A DNA stretch of 64,000 nucleotides from Thiodiazotropha sp040506275 (GTDB lineage: Bacteria > Pseudomonadota > Gammaproteobacteria > Chromatiales > Chromatiaceae): positions 620,001 through 684,000 of the forward strand of contig JBEVXD010000001.1 of assembly GCA_040506275.1 (NCBI GenBank). Reading direction: 5' to 3'. Shown here one piece after another: positions 24,787 to 35,100 of this stretch (position 1 is its first letter; each line of letters opens with the position of its first letter). The notes beneath the pieces were generated by a model. That model was not told the origin of the DNA and did not search any database. It saw only the letters and a program-made list of their open reading frames with translations. Position numbers and translations under genes: made by a program.

Positions 24787-26306
24787 CGCCAGGCCCTCGC
24801 AATCTCCGGCCTTACCCGCACCATGGGCGAGGGAGGACGGCCAGGCCCATCACGCGGCGGTTCGCTCACCTCCAGATAGCCTCGCTCTTCCAGCGCCTCC
24901 AGGGCTTCGCGCAGCATGGCAACGCGGGGGAAGGTGCCGCGCAGGGCGTTGAAGGCTTCGCGTACGGTGAAGCGTTCCAGGCGGCCCCGTTCGATCCAGT
25001 CCCACACCAGCCGGGCGGCGGCAATGGTGGGATCGGCTCCCATCATGTCCAGTGCCGCCAGACTATGACGGGAGATGACGGCCATGATCTCCAGCGCGGC
25101 GGTCATGGTCTCGGCGGTGATGGCAGCCTCCCAGGGCGTGCCGTGGGCGTGCTTGATGCCATGTAGCACCCCGGCCAGGCGTGCCGCCGCCCCCGGTGCC
25201 TTTCCGGCCCAATCGGTGAAGTGTTCCAGTTCCCGGCCCGGTTGCATTTGCGCCTCGATGGCCTGGGCGAAGGCGTACCACTCCGCATAGGCTTCTTTGC
25301 TCAGGCGCAGAAGGTGGGGGAGTTCCTCGCCATGTTCGTCGGTGGCGGGTTTCCAATCGAGCATGGCGCGGAGACCGCTGGCATAGGCATCGCACACCCC
25401 TTCGGGTACAGGATTGGATTGCAAGAGCCTGTAACCCAGCGGTGACGGCGGCACCAGGTAGAGAAACCGCCCCAGTAGTCCCCGGCCCCGGAATCCAGGC
25501 TTGGCTGCCAGCCCGCGCAATACATCCGGCTGTGGGCTCAGGCCGATACTCAGGCGCGGGCCTTTCAGAAAGACCGGCGGACGGCTTCCCCGGTCCACCC
25601 GTTCGGCATCGCCGCTGTGGGCCTTCAACACCAGATCCAGGTTGGGGATGCCGTTGGAGTAACGGCCTTGCAGCAGGTCGAAGACGCCGCCTTCGCTGGA
25701 AAGCCAGGCCATGCACTCACCATGCTCGGCCAACAGCGCCCCCAGCCGTTCCGGGGTGGCGTCGGATGTCCATATCTGCGGCTGCATAGGAATGTCGGGG
25801 AGTTCGGCCTCGATGTCGGCGGCTTCCCTCGCCAGTTCGGCCGCCTTGCCGTTGTCCTTCTCTTTCGCTGCCTTGTTGCGCTTCTCCTTGGCGCGGGCCT
25901 CCAAGGTCTTGCGTTCGCTGGTGATGTGCTTGATCTCCGGCTCCATAATCGTCGCCTGATCGCGCTCCCAGGCGACCAATGGCGCGGTGGCGGCGGACTG
26001 CACGGCGCTCTTGCGGTTGCCAGGCGGCAGGGCGGCCACGGCCCACAGGTTGCAGGGTTCGAAGTAACCCGGTTTCACCATCACCCGCAGGCGGCGGGCA
26101 GCAGCAGTGGCGCAGGCGACCAGGACCATCCCGGCGGCCAGTTCCGGTGGCGTCTCAGTATCGGCGGCGATGGCGCGGGCGTAGTCCCCGGCCCAGCCAG
26201 GCAGGTGGTCCAGATCAAGGCGGGGCAGATTTGGCGCGTCCAGTGGCACCAGCTCCGGCCAATCCTCCGGCAGTGGCGCGGCGGACTTCAGCAGGTCGGC
26301 TGTCAT
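24783..26306 (-). CDS. DUF3987 (YfjI-like) primase-associated protein
   Basis: 507 residues from ATG 26306, which overlaps the primase stop codon (ATGA); the frame opens further upstream but that would lie inside the primase gene. Family features: an early LPPGNRKSA P-loop-like stretch near residue 97, SSEGGVFDLLQGRYSNG, GFRGRGLLGRFLY, and a C-terminal winged-helix-like region. DUF3987 proteins act with Toprim primases in replication of integrated and satellite elements. Strikingly GC-rich compared with the genes on both sides. Confidence 0.85.
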   Translation of the reverse strand: MTADLLKSAAPLPEDWPELVPLDAPNLPRLDLDHLPGWAGDYARAIAADTETPPELAAGMVLVACATAAARRLRVMVKPGYFEPCNLWAVAALPPGNRKSAVQSAATAPLVAWERDQATIMEPEIKHITSERKTLEARAKEKRNKAAKEKDNGKAAELAREAADIEAELPDIPMQPQIWTSDATPERLGALLAEHGECMAWLSSEGGVFDLLQGRYSNGIPNLDLVLKAHSGDAERVDRGSRPPVFLKGPRLSIGLSPQPDVLRGLAAKPGFRGRGLLGRFLYLVPPSPLGYRLLQSNPVPEGVCDAYASGLRAMLDWKPATDEHGEELPHLLRLSKEAYAEWYAFAQAIEAQMQPGRELEHFTDWAGKAPGAAARLAGVLHGIKHAHGTPWEAAITAETMTAALEIMAVISRHSLAALDMMGADPTIAAARLVWDWIERGRLERFTVREAFNALRGTFPRVAMLREALEALEERGYLEVSEPPRDGPGRPPSPMVRVRPEIARAWR

Positions 26307-27190
26307 GCTCCACCCCCTGCCAACCAAACGGCCAGATCGTTGAAGTCCGTCAGATGGTCCGGGGCATCCTCCGGCCACTGGGGCAGCGCCAACAGCGCCC
26401 CCGATGCAATGGCGGCGGCCTTTGCCTTGCTGGCTCCGGGATTGCCTGCCGTCAGCCGGTCATCGTCTCCCGCAATCACCAGTTCGGCGGATGGCCAACG
26501 GTGGCGGGCAGCCAATGCAACCGGCTCCAGGTTGCCCGCATCGATGGCGGCCAGTACCAGCGCGGTGGATTCATCCTCGGCCAGGATGCAGCCGGTGGCC
26601 CAGCCCTCGCAGATGATGACGTGGGTGGGGTCTTCCATATCACCCGCCACGGGAATGAAACAGCCCCGCTTACGACCGCCGGAGAGCAGCAGCTTGCCAC
26701 CATTGGCGGCGATGAATTGCAGACTGGTCAACCTGCCGGTGAAGTCCATTACCGGAAGCGTCAAAGCACCCTTATGCAGCTTTGCACCGTGCGGTTGAAG
26801 ACGCTTGCGGATCAGGTAGGGGTGGTTGCCGGGGGAGGGAGTGGCTGCGTTCCAGATTGCAGCGGCCCGGTTCGCGGCATTAGCCTGCCGGGTGCGACGC
26901 TCCGTCTCGGCCTGTCTTTTGGCTACTTCCACCCGCCGGGCGAAAACTGCCCGTTCGGCTCTTGAACCAGGCTTGTCCCTTTCCGCCTGCCAGGTCTCGG
27001 AGAGGCCAGTAGACCAGTCACCAAAACAACCGCCTCGCCTGTCGTCAAACAACAGGCACCACCCGGCCCGGTTGCTCGGGCGCTTGCCGTTCCCAGGGAA
27101 ACGATGGAGCGTACCCGGCTCGATCTCATCGGGTGGCTCCAGCCCGGTGGCGCGGATCGCATCGCAGAAGTTGGAGAGGGCGTCATACAT
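26303..27190 (-). CDS. Toprim-domain primase of a mobile element
   Basis: 295 residues. The N-terminal part matches small element primases (GWCLLFDDRRGGCFGDW), then NHPYLIRKRLQPHG and a Toprim core: VIICEGWATG (Glu near 194) and AELVIAGDDDRLT (DxD near 240). It lacks a long N-terminal zinc domain, as is usual for this type. Probably primes replication of the excised element with the DUF3987 protein. It overlaps the small membrane-protein gene upstream by 8 bp. Confidence 0.85.
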   Translation of the reverse strand: MYDALSNFCDAIRATGLEPPDEIEPGTLHRFPGNGKRPSNRAGWCLLFDDRRGGCFGDWSTGLSETWQAERDKPGSRAERAVFARRVEVAKRQAETERRTRQANAANRAAAIWNAATPSPGNHPYLIRKRLQPHGAKLHKGALTLPVMDFTGRLTSLQFIAANGGKLLLSGGRKRGCFIPVAGDMEDPTHVIICEGWATGCILAEDESTALVLAAIDAGNLEPVALAARHRWPSAELVIAGDDDRLTAGNPGASKAKAAAIASGALLALPQWPEDAPDHLTDFNDLAVWLAGGGA

Positions 27191-27371
27191 CGCGCAGCCC
27201 TCCCAAAGTGATATGCCAGTCCGCCACGGCCACGGGGAGCAGTCCCCACAGCGTCAGGGCGACGATTACCGCTTTGATACGGGCGGCAAGGCCGGTAAAA
27301 TCACGGGTGCGTTTAGAAGTCTTGAGGGTCGCCTGGTTGCAGCCAGCGCGGCCCTTTCTTTTTGTGGTCAT
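27183..27371 (-). CDS. Small one-helix protein of the replication module, 62 residues
   Basis: A basic N-terminus (MTTKRKGRAG) precedes one hydrophobic helix (IKAVIVALTLWGLLPVAVAD). It overlaps the primase start by 8 bp and follows the AlpA-like gene by 15 bp, so it belongs to the same transcript. Function unknown. Confidence 0.6.
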   Translation of the reverse strand: MTTKRKGRAGCNQATLKTSKRTRDFTGLAARIKAVIVALTLWGLLPVAVADWHITLGGLRDV

Positions 27372-27386
27372 GGTCTTGGCCTCCCC

Positions 27387-27584
27387 TCAGTCTGCAGCCG
27401 TGCGGCTGGCCTTGATCTTCTGGTTCAGCCAATCGGTGATTTCCGCTTCGACCCACCCGACGGCACGGTCGCCGAGCGAGATGGCTTTAGGGAAGTTCCC
27501 TTCCGACATGCGCTGATAGATAGTACTGCGGGAAAGGCCGGTGCGAGCCTCAACGGCTGGGCGTCTCAGGATATTGACCTTCAT
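27387..27584 (-). CDS. AlpA-family regulator / excisionase-like protein
   Basis: 65 residues. MerR-like helix-turn-helix: LRRPAVEARTGLSRSTIYQR, then FPKAISLGDRAVGWVEAEI, the usual AlpA pattern. AlpA proteins activate the integrase or act as recombination directionality factor in P4-like elements. It heads the minus-strand module of the 62-residue protein, primase, DUF3987 and the zinc protein. In most such elements the integrase is next door; here it is 22 kb away. Confidence 0.85.
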   Translation of the reverse strand: MKVNILRRPAVEARTGLSRSTIYQRMSEGNFPKAISLGDRAVGWVEAEITDWLNQKIKASRTAAD

Positions 27585-27684
27585 ATTTGATTTCCTCGGT
27601 TGTTAGTGGAAGAGGAAATCATGCATTTGGAATTCACCACCTGCTGGTTATGTGCTTATTTGTGCAAAATATGTCTTTATGTGA

Positions 27685-28794
27685 CTATTTGGTAGTGGTG
27701 TAACGTTTCCAGCGAGCTTTAAATGAACGCCACCCAAGCGGTTTTTCACCTGAGGAAGAGATAGATTTTTCACCACGATCTTCGTTCAAGGTTATCCTGT
27801 ATTCAGGGAGGGTATTACTACAAAGTAAATTCCAAACTTCTGCTTCATTTGGACAGCGACCGTGTTCATTAGCAAATTTATTAACAGCATCGGTAATTAC
27901 CAATTGCCAGTAATTTTGTCGGGACGGTAGTCCTGGCAAACAGTCAGGAGAGCTACCAATTTTGAGTTTTTTACTCTCCTTCCTATCAACTTCATTATTT
28001 GTGTTCTCTTGATGACTACGAGTATTTTTATTATTGGGTTGTTCTTGATTTGTATGGTGTTGAAATTTCTGCCGGTCTAGCTTTCTAAGTTGTTGCCGTA
28101 ATTCAGCGATTTGTGTCTCCTGTCGAGCTAACTCTGTGGCGCTATTCGTAGAAATACTTTCCCATTTCGCTAATTGTCTATTGATGGGCTCTCGCTGCAG
28201 ATAGTAATTTACCCAAAATTGACGGTCCTGCACTACATCTGTTTCATGCTGCTGATCCCACTCAATGGCGGCTATTTTTCGTTGTTTTGGTGTCATTTGA
28301 TCCCATTCGAGTGGATACAAATCACAGTCAACCCTTAATCGTAGATTTTCTGGAAGATTTTTTAATCGGGGTCTAAAGGAACCTTTTAATGCGAGGGCCA
28401 AGCTTTCAAATTCTTGTCTTGATTCAATAGCACAGGAAGTAGTTTCCTCCTCTATCTGTCGTGCAAGTTCATCTGGAAAGTGTAGATTTGTTCTGGTATG
28501 GGCTAAATATTGAGCAAACCAACCCAAGAACTCTGATGCTTCAACATATCGGTTCCCATCTCTCTCAACGGTCCGTGGTCTGGTGACATCAGGAATATCG
28601 CGGGTTCTGGCAGTTAACAATCTCCTCTCATTAATCAATGTTTGGCTTGTAGGTGCTTGTAAGATATCGATTTGTTTGTGCTCATGGGTAGAGACAGGCA
28701 GATAGCCTGCCACGAGTTTCACTGCGACATCCATTTCCCACCAAACAGTACCGTTCTTGTGCGCGTTAGTAAAAAAGGAGTAGTCAGTATTCAT
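27685..28794 (-). CDS. Hypothetical protein with C-terminal helix-turn-helix-like region
   Basis: 369 residues. N-terminal region begins MNTDYSFFTNAHKNGTVWW. A coiled coil lies near 215-245 (TELARQETQIAELRQQLRKL), then a Gln/Asn-rich linker and a C-terminal region (QLVITDAVNKFANEHGRCP, then AEVWNLLC) of the kind seen in element-encoded proteins that follow AlpA modules. AT-rich against the GC-rich genes downstream. Function unknown. Confidence 0.55.
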   Translation of the reverse strand: MNTDYSFFTNAHKNGTVWWEMDVAVKLVAGYLPVSTHEHKQIDILQAPTSQTLINERRLLTARTRDIPDVTRPRTVERDGNRYVEASEFLGWFAQYLAHTRTNLHFPDELARQIEEETTSCAIESRQEFESLALALKGSFRPRLKNLPENLRLRVDCDLYPLEWDQMTPKQRKIAAIEWDQQHETDVVQDRQFWVNYYLQREPINRQLAKWESISTNSATELARQETQIAELRQQLRKLDRQKFQHHTNQEQPNNKNTRSHQENTNNEVDRKESKKLKIGSSPDCLPGLPSRQNYWQLVITDAVNKFANEHGRCPNEAEVWNLLCSNTLPEYRITLNEDRGEKSISSSGEKPLGWRSFKARWKRYTTTK

Positions 28795-29202
28795 GTGCTG
28801 TTTAAATTTAAGTACCTACGAACGGTATCCTATTGGATTATATGGGAAATTACACTACATTACAGTATGATTCACTGAGCATCTGCTGATGGCTAATACC
28901 ATCTCCAAGACTGCGAAAGGATCTTTCGAATCGATCCCGGTACAAACAAGGGCTCTGGTCACTGCAGAGATAGAGTAGTGCGGTTCCATTCGCAGGTTGC
29001 TGCTTCATACGTTACAGGACTATTCGAGGTGAATTGGTAGTAGTATAGCCAGTCTGTTTAAATGTAAGTGCCTATAGGAAAGGAATAAAAATCTTTAAAT
29101 TTGTCAGACACATTTCTTGATTTGTTGCCTTAAAGATCAATTTCAATAAATCCATAAATAATACGTTCAAGATAAAGTAAAAAGGGATAGGGGGAACACT
29201 AA
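28795..29202. other. Intergenic interval before the defence operon
   Basis: About 0.4 kb. A 29-codon frame (28889-28978, beginning MANTISKTAKGSF) is the only thing visible and may be chance. The promoter of the defence operon should lie here. An AGGGGGA sequence at 29189-29195 is the probable ribosome-binding site of the first gene. Confidence 0.4.
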
Positions 29203-29247
29203 ATAGACACACAAGGATTAGTTAGAGGTCTTGCACCTGGGGCAAGG

Positions 29248-32100
29248 TTGACAATTCGCGATGAAGACTGGATCGTCAGGCGAATTGATGTAAGCGATGA
29301 TGGTGGCCACGCAATAACATGCGCTGGTCTCTCAGAGCTTGTGCAGGGTTATACAGTAACCTTTCTCCATCGATTAGAAGACGAGATTCAGGTTCATGAT
29401 CCTGCCAATACTGAGCTGTATCTAGACGGCAGTCCATTTTTTACCCAGGCGCATCTTTACCTCGAAAGCCAGCGACTGCGCACAGTCGCCAACGATCATC
29501 TGATCCATCGTGCCGACCAAGCTGCAATGCGAAATGCCGTTTACCAGAGACTACCAGCAGAAAAGGGGTTAGCTCAGGTACGAACCCGCATTCTTATTGC
29601 CGATGGTGTGGGTCTGGGTAAGACGCTGGAGGCAGCCATGCTTGCCACCGAGCTGGATATCCGCGGTCGTGGGCGTCGCATCCTGGTGGTGACCCAGAAA
29701 AGCATGTTGACCCAGTTCCAGAAAGAGTGGTGGTCGCGCTTCACCATCCCTCTGGTACGCCTGGACTCTTCCGGTATCCAACGTATCCGCAACAACATCC
29801 CAGCTGGGCACAACCCTTTCAACTACTACGACAAGACCATCATCTCGATGGACACCCTGAAAGGGAACAACGAGTACCGAAATTATCTGGATAAGTCACG
29901 CTGGGACATCATCGTTATTGACGAGTGCCACAACGTGGCTGTGCGCAAGGGCGATTCAGGCTCCTCGCTAAGGGCTCGCCTGGCCAAGAACCTGGCGACC
30001 AAGTCAGATACCCTGATCCTGCTCTCGGCCACTCCCCATGACGGTTCAGCCAATAGCTTTGCTTCATTGATCTGGCTGCTCGACCCCACAGCGATCTCTG
30101 ACCCCGAGGACTACACCCGCGCCGATCTGGACCGTAAGGACCTGTTTGTCCGCCGCTTCAAGAAGGACATCAAGGACCAGGCGGAAGGTCAGTTTCCTGA
30201 GCCGGTAACCCGACGTCTCTCGGCACAGGCCATGGCGGAGGAAGAGGCCGCCTACCGTGCGGTGCTGGAAATTCCCTTTACCCAGGCAGGTGAGCACAAA
30301 GCCGGTAAACAATCCGAATTGCAGCGAGTAGGGCTGCAGAAGGCGCTCTTTTCAAGCCCCGCTGCGGCAGATGCCTATGCGCGCAACCGCATCGACAAGT
30401 TGCAAAAAAGCCTGATTCCTACAGCGGATGAAGCGGCCGAAATCACCGCTCTGGAATCCCTGCGCGAGGATCTGGCACGCATCACCCAGGAGTATTTCAG
30501 TAAATACCAACGACTATTACAGACTCTGCGGAATGCTGACACCGCCTGGACAGGTCACGACAGCCGCGATCGTTTGGTAATCTTCTCCGAACGTATTGAG
30601 ACCCTCAAATGGTTGTATGAGCGCCTGCCAGTAGATCTGGAATTGCCGGAAACAGCATTTACCATACTCGACGGCAGTCTCTCCGACATCGACCAGCAAG
30701 CCATTGTTGAACGATTTGGCCAGGAGCACGATCCGCTACGGGTGTTATTGTGTTCTGATGTGGCCTCAGAAGGCATCAATCTCCACTACCTGTGCCATCG
30801 TTTGATCCACTTCGACTTGCCCTGGTCGCCGATGGTATTCCAACAACGGAACGGCCGTGTGGACCGTTTTGGTCAGCAACAACAGCCCCGAATCGACTAT
30901 CTGCTCACCGAATCGACTGTAGAACGCATTAAGGGTGACATGCGCGTCATCGAGGTCCTGGTCAGTAAAGACGAGCAGATCAGCAAGAACATAGGTGATC
31001 CCGCCTCCATCCTCCGCCGACACAGTGTCGACGAGGAGGAGAGGGTGGTTACAGAGGCTCTGGCCGATGGCATGAACGCTGAGCAGTTCGAGGAACAGTG
31101 TATCGACGAGGCCAAATCGGAGAATGACGATGAGGACTGGGAGACAGTGCTCTTCGGTACACCGGAAGAACAGTCAGATAGTGTGACAAAATCAAATCAA
31201 CCAACTGAAGCGCTGCACAAACTCTTCCCCGATTTCTACACTTTCGCCCAACAAGCCATTGACACGATTCCTGAGGCACGGGGTTATCAGAGCGATGACC
31301 AAGCATTGATGCTGCGTTTTACTCCGCCACTTGACCTTCAACGTCGCCTGCGCCGGCAACTGCCCGCAGAGGTACTTCGCGAAACCGATGAGTACGTGCT
31401 CTCCGCTCATCCCGGTCTGGTAGAGGAATCGATACAGCGTGCCCGCGAAGAGGATATGCAGGGTGCGACGTGGCCTGACATCCAATACCTCTGGTCACAA
31501 CACCCCATCAGCCAGTGGCTCATCGACCGGGTCATCGGCAGTGTTGGTCGGCGACGAGCACCTGTAATGACCAGCCCCCACCTGACGACAGGAGAACAGG
31601 CCTTCCTGATGCTTGGCCTGATCCCCAACCGCAAGGGCCAGCCACTGATTGTGGAATGGAAGGCAGTGGTTCGCAGCGGTAATGAGGATTTTGAGATCGA
31701 GGACTTCAGTGACTTCTGCAGACGAGCTGGCCTGCAGGCGAGAAACTTGCCCAACGCGAATAAAGCAGTTGACCTTGAAACGCTACAGCATTCCCTCGGT
31801 GATGCGGTTGCTACCATGCAGCTATTTGTTGAGGAGCAGGTACGTCACTTCAGTGCTGAACGACAAGCGGAGGTGAATGAGAAGCTGGCCCAACTTGATG
31901 AGTTGCGTGGGGCACAGGAACGCCAGTTGGAACTTCGACTGGAAAAGGTGCTTGAGTCCGTACGCCAAACACGCAAGGCCCGCAGGCTCCAGGACATCGA
32001 CGATGTATTCCAAGAGTATGGTCAGTGGATAAAGGACAGCCTGGAGATCGAGCCGGTACCCTTCGTCCAGGTACTGGTTGCAGTGGTGGCTCAGGAGTAG
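29248..32100 (+). CDS. SNF2-family helicase, DrmD-like (first gene of a DISARM-like operon)
   Basis: 950 residues from TTG 29248. Motifs: ADGVGLGKTLEAA (Walker A near 120), VVIDECH-type box as IVIDECHNVA near 223, LLSATPHDG near 260, and QQRNGRVDRFGQ (motif VI, near 532), the SNF2 arrangement. A coiled coil fills about 855-930. The reading frame is open back to 29203 and would add GLVRGLAPGARL, which looks like genuine protein; the ribosome-binding site at 29189-29195 points to 29203, where the codon is ATA. So the true start may be a non-standard ATA. It ends 3 bp before the methyltransferase gene. In class 1 DISARM the homologous helicase supports restriction of unmodified phage DNA. Confidence 0.8.
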   Translation: MTIRDEDWIVRRIDVSDDGGHAITCAGLSELVQGYTVTFLHRLEDEIQVHDPANTELYLDGSPFFTQAHLYLESQRLRTVANDHLIHRADQAAMRNAVYQRLPAEKGLAQVRTRILIADGVGLGKTLEAAMLATELDIRGRGRRILVVTQKSMLTQFQKEWWSRFTIPLVRLDSSGIQRIRNNIPAGHNPFNYYDKTIISMDTLKGNNEYRNYLDKSRWDIIVIDECHNVAVRKGDSGSSLRARLAKNLATKSDTLILLSATPHDGSANSFASLIWLLDPTAISDPEDYTRADLDRKDLFVRRFKKDIKDQAEGQFPEPVTRRLSAQAMAEEEAAYRAVLEIPFTQAGEHKAGKQSELQRVGLQKALFSSPAAADAYARNRIDKLQKSLIPTADEAAEITALESLREDLARITQEYFSKYQRLLQTLRNADTAWTGHDSRDRLVIFSERIETLKWLYERLPVDLELPETAFTILDGSLSDIDQQAIVERFGQEHDPLRVLLCSDVASEGINLHYLCHRLIHFDLPWSPMVFQQRNGRVDRFGQQQQPRIDYLLTESTVERIKGDMRVIEVLVSKDEQISKNIGDPASILRRHSVDEEERVVTEALADGMNAEQFEEQCIDEAKSENDDEDWETVLFGTPEEQSDSVTKSNQPTEALHKLFPDFYTFAQQAIDTIPEARGYQSDDQALMLRFTPPLDLQRRLRRQLPAEVLRETDEYVLSAHPGLVEESIQRAREEDMQGATWPDIQYLWSQHPISQWLIDRVIGSVGRRRAPVMTSPHLTTGEQAFLMLGLIPNRKGQPLIVEWKAVVRSGNEDFEIEDFSDFCRRAGLQARNLPNANKAVDLETLQHSLGDAVATMQLFVEEQVRHFSAERQAEVNEKLAQLDELRGAQERQLELRLEKVLESVRQTRKARRLQDIDDVFQEYGQWIKDSLEIEPVPFVQVLVAVVAQE

Positions 32101-32103
32101 ACC

Positions 32104-35100
32104 ATGGCCGCTAAAGAACGCGCAATGAAAGATAATGGTGAAAAATTCGATGTCTTCTCCGGCATCGTCAACGAGAACGAGTTCTACAGCCACCACTTTC
32201 TGGCCCATGTTTTCCAATCCAGAATTAAGGATTGGCTAGACAGCCGTGAAGCGGACCAAACGCCGGCACAACAGTTGGGGGGACATGCCACCGCCTTTTT
32301 CCGCCAGCGCGCCAATTACCCCGGCAGCGGCAGCTTCGAAGAACAACTGCAATGGCATCGTGACCTGCACCGGCCGTTATTAACCGCACTGGGCTTTAAC
32401 ATCGACACCAACGAGTACGAGTGGCGTGACGATGAACCGATCCCGGTCTGGAGCCAAGTAGGCCGCCACGAGGCAGTGCCCGACCTGGTGGTGTTGCCTG
32501 CTTTCAATCCAGATCAGTGGCCAAACTTGGGAACAACCCAGGAGGATGGGGCGGTTGATACCCTGGATGCGACCCTTTCTGCCCAACACTTCCGTATCGC
32601 CGAACTACCGCCAGCTTATAACAATAACAACAGCAAAGGCCCGAAGCCCTGGTCCGGCCTGCTCTCCGACAGCATCTTCGCCGCTGCCCAGCCGCCACGC
32701 TTTGTGCTGCTGATTGGACAGCAGGAGTGGCTGCTGATCGATCGCTTCAAGTGGCCTGCGAACCGTTTTCTGCGTTTCGACCTCGACGAGATCCTCGGCA
32801 AGCGCCAGCTGGCCACCCTGAACGCCTGCTACGCTCTGTTGCACCGGCAGGCATTGTGCCCGGATGAAGGCGAGGGTCTACTGGACACCCTTGATGCCGA
32901 GTCCCATAAGCACGATGCTGGGGTCAGCGAAAACCTCAAGTATGCCCTGCGTGATGCCATCGAACAGCTCGGCAACGAGGCCGCAAGCCAGCTCATCGAG
33001 CTACACGGCTTCAGCTACAGCGGTACGGTCAAGCCCTTGGATGCCAGCCAACTCAGCACTGAGTGCGTTCGCCTGGTCTACCGGCTGATCTTCATGTTCT
33101 ACATCGAGGCCCGGCCTGAATTAGGCTATGTGCCGATCAACAAGAGCGATGTCTACACCCGGGGTTATAGCCTGGAATCTCTGCGCGACCTGACCCTAGT
33201 CGACCTGCACACAACCGAGGCGCAGAACGGCGGCTATTTCGACAAGACCCTGAAGAAACTTTTCGCCCTGGTGGCTCAAGGCACCGCCATTGATCGCCAT
33301 CATGGCGTTATGGGTGCGACAGTCAACGCCTTCGAACTGGCGCCGCTGGACAGCAAACTTTTCGACCCGGCCAGCACACCGTTGCTTAACAAAGTCAGTT
33401 TCCCCAACCATCTTTGGCAATCGGTATTGCGCGGCCTCTCCTTTGCGAAAGATCCCAAGACCAAGCGCACCCGCCGGGTCAGTTACCAGGCGCTCTCTAT
33501 TAACCAGCTGGGCGCGGTCTACGAGTCACTGCTCTCTTACCGGGGCTTCTTTGCCACCGAGGATTTGTACGAGGTGATGCCTGCCGCCAAGAGTTCAGAT
33601 GATGATGAGACCTACGGCGGCACGACCGACCTGCTGGCCAACGGCTGGTTCGTCACCAAGCAAGAGATCGGTGACTACAAGAACAGTGAGAAGGTCACCT
33701 TCAAAAACCAAGAGGGTCACCAACAGCTGCGTGTCTACTCCAAAGGTACTTTTATCTACCGCCTGGCCGGGCGCGACCGGCAGAAGAGTGCCAGTTACTA
33801 CACCCCCCAGTCGCTCACCCACAGCCTGGTAAAGTACGCCCTCAAGGAACTGCTCAAGAACAAGTGCGCTGACGAGATACTTGATCTCCGCGTGCTCGAG
33901 CCAGCCATGGGCAGCGCCGCCTTCTTGAACGAGGCAGTCAACCAGCTCGCCGAGGCCTATCTCACCCGCAAGCAGGAAGAACTCAAGCGCCGCATCCCAC
34001 ACGATGAGTACTCGCAGGAACTGCAGAAGGTGCGCATGCGCATCGCCGATGCCAATGTGTTTGGCGTCGACCTCAATCCCATCGCTACCGAACTGGCCGA
34101 GGTCAGCCTCTGGCTCAACGCCATCTACGGGGAGACCGATGCACAGGGCAAGCCAAAACCCGCCTACGTACCCTGGTTCGGATATCAGTTGTTCAATGGA
34201 AACAGCCTGGTCGGCGCCCGCGCCCAGGTGTTTTCCCCAAAGCAATTGCAGGCGAGGAACAAGGTCAAGGATCCCGCCGCCGTCCCCCGTCGTGTCTCAC
34301 AAGATAAGCCGCGACAGGACGAAGAGATCTACCACTTCCTGCTGCCCGACGAGGGCATGTGCGACTACGCCAATAAGGCGGTTAAAGAGCACTATGAGTC
34401 AGAACTGCAGCAACTCAAAGATTGGAAAAAGGCTTTTCTCAAACCCCTGAATGAAACCGAGCAGAAACGCCTGAGCCAGCTTAGCGCGCACATAGATACC
34501 CTCTGGCAGCAGCACAGCGAGCAATTGTCGAAGGACCGGGACGCCACCGAGGACCAGCTGCCGGTCTGGCCCGACCAGGCCGAAGGCGCGGTGACCAGCC
34601 GCCTGACCAAGGAAGAGACGCGCAAGGCTGGCATGCTCAGCGAGGACGGCGACATCGCCACCCCCTACCGTCGTCTCAAGCTGGTGATGGACTACTGGTG
34701 CGCGCTTTGGTTCTGGCCGCTGGATCAAGTCAGCAGCCTGCCGAGCCGCGCCCAGTGGTTGACTGAGATCGGCGCGATACTCGAAGGCAATATCCTCGAG
34801 GTAGAGCAGCAACGGGAACTAGACCTGTCTGATCAACCGGCGAAAGTGGAAGAACAGTTTCTGATGCCAGAGGCCCAGGACACCCTGTTTGATGAGCTAC
34901 CGGGGCAGCAGATGGCCCTGTCGGCGGAGAGCCGGGACAAGACCCTGCACGACCGCTACGGTGAACTGCGTATCAAACGACTGCGCGATCACTTTCCGCG
35001 CATCAAGTCAGTGGAGGCATTGGCGGTACATCACAAATATTTCCATTGGGAGTTGGCCTTCGCCGATATGTTCCTTCAACACGGCGGTTTCGATTTGATC

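Noticed and set aside
25617..26965. Long plus-strand frames opposite the DUF3987 and primase genes
   Set aside because: Antisense shadows in GC-rich DNA; the minus-strand products carry family motifs and coupled ATGA overlaps.
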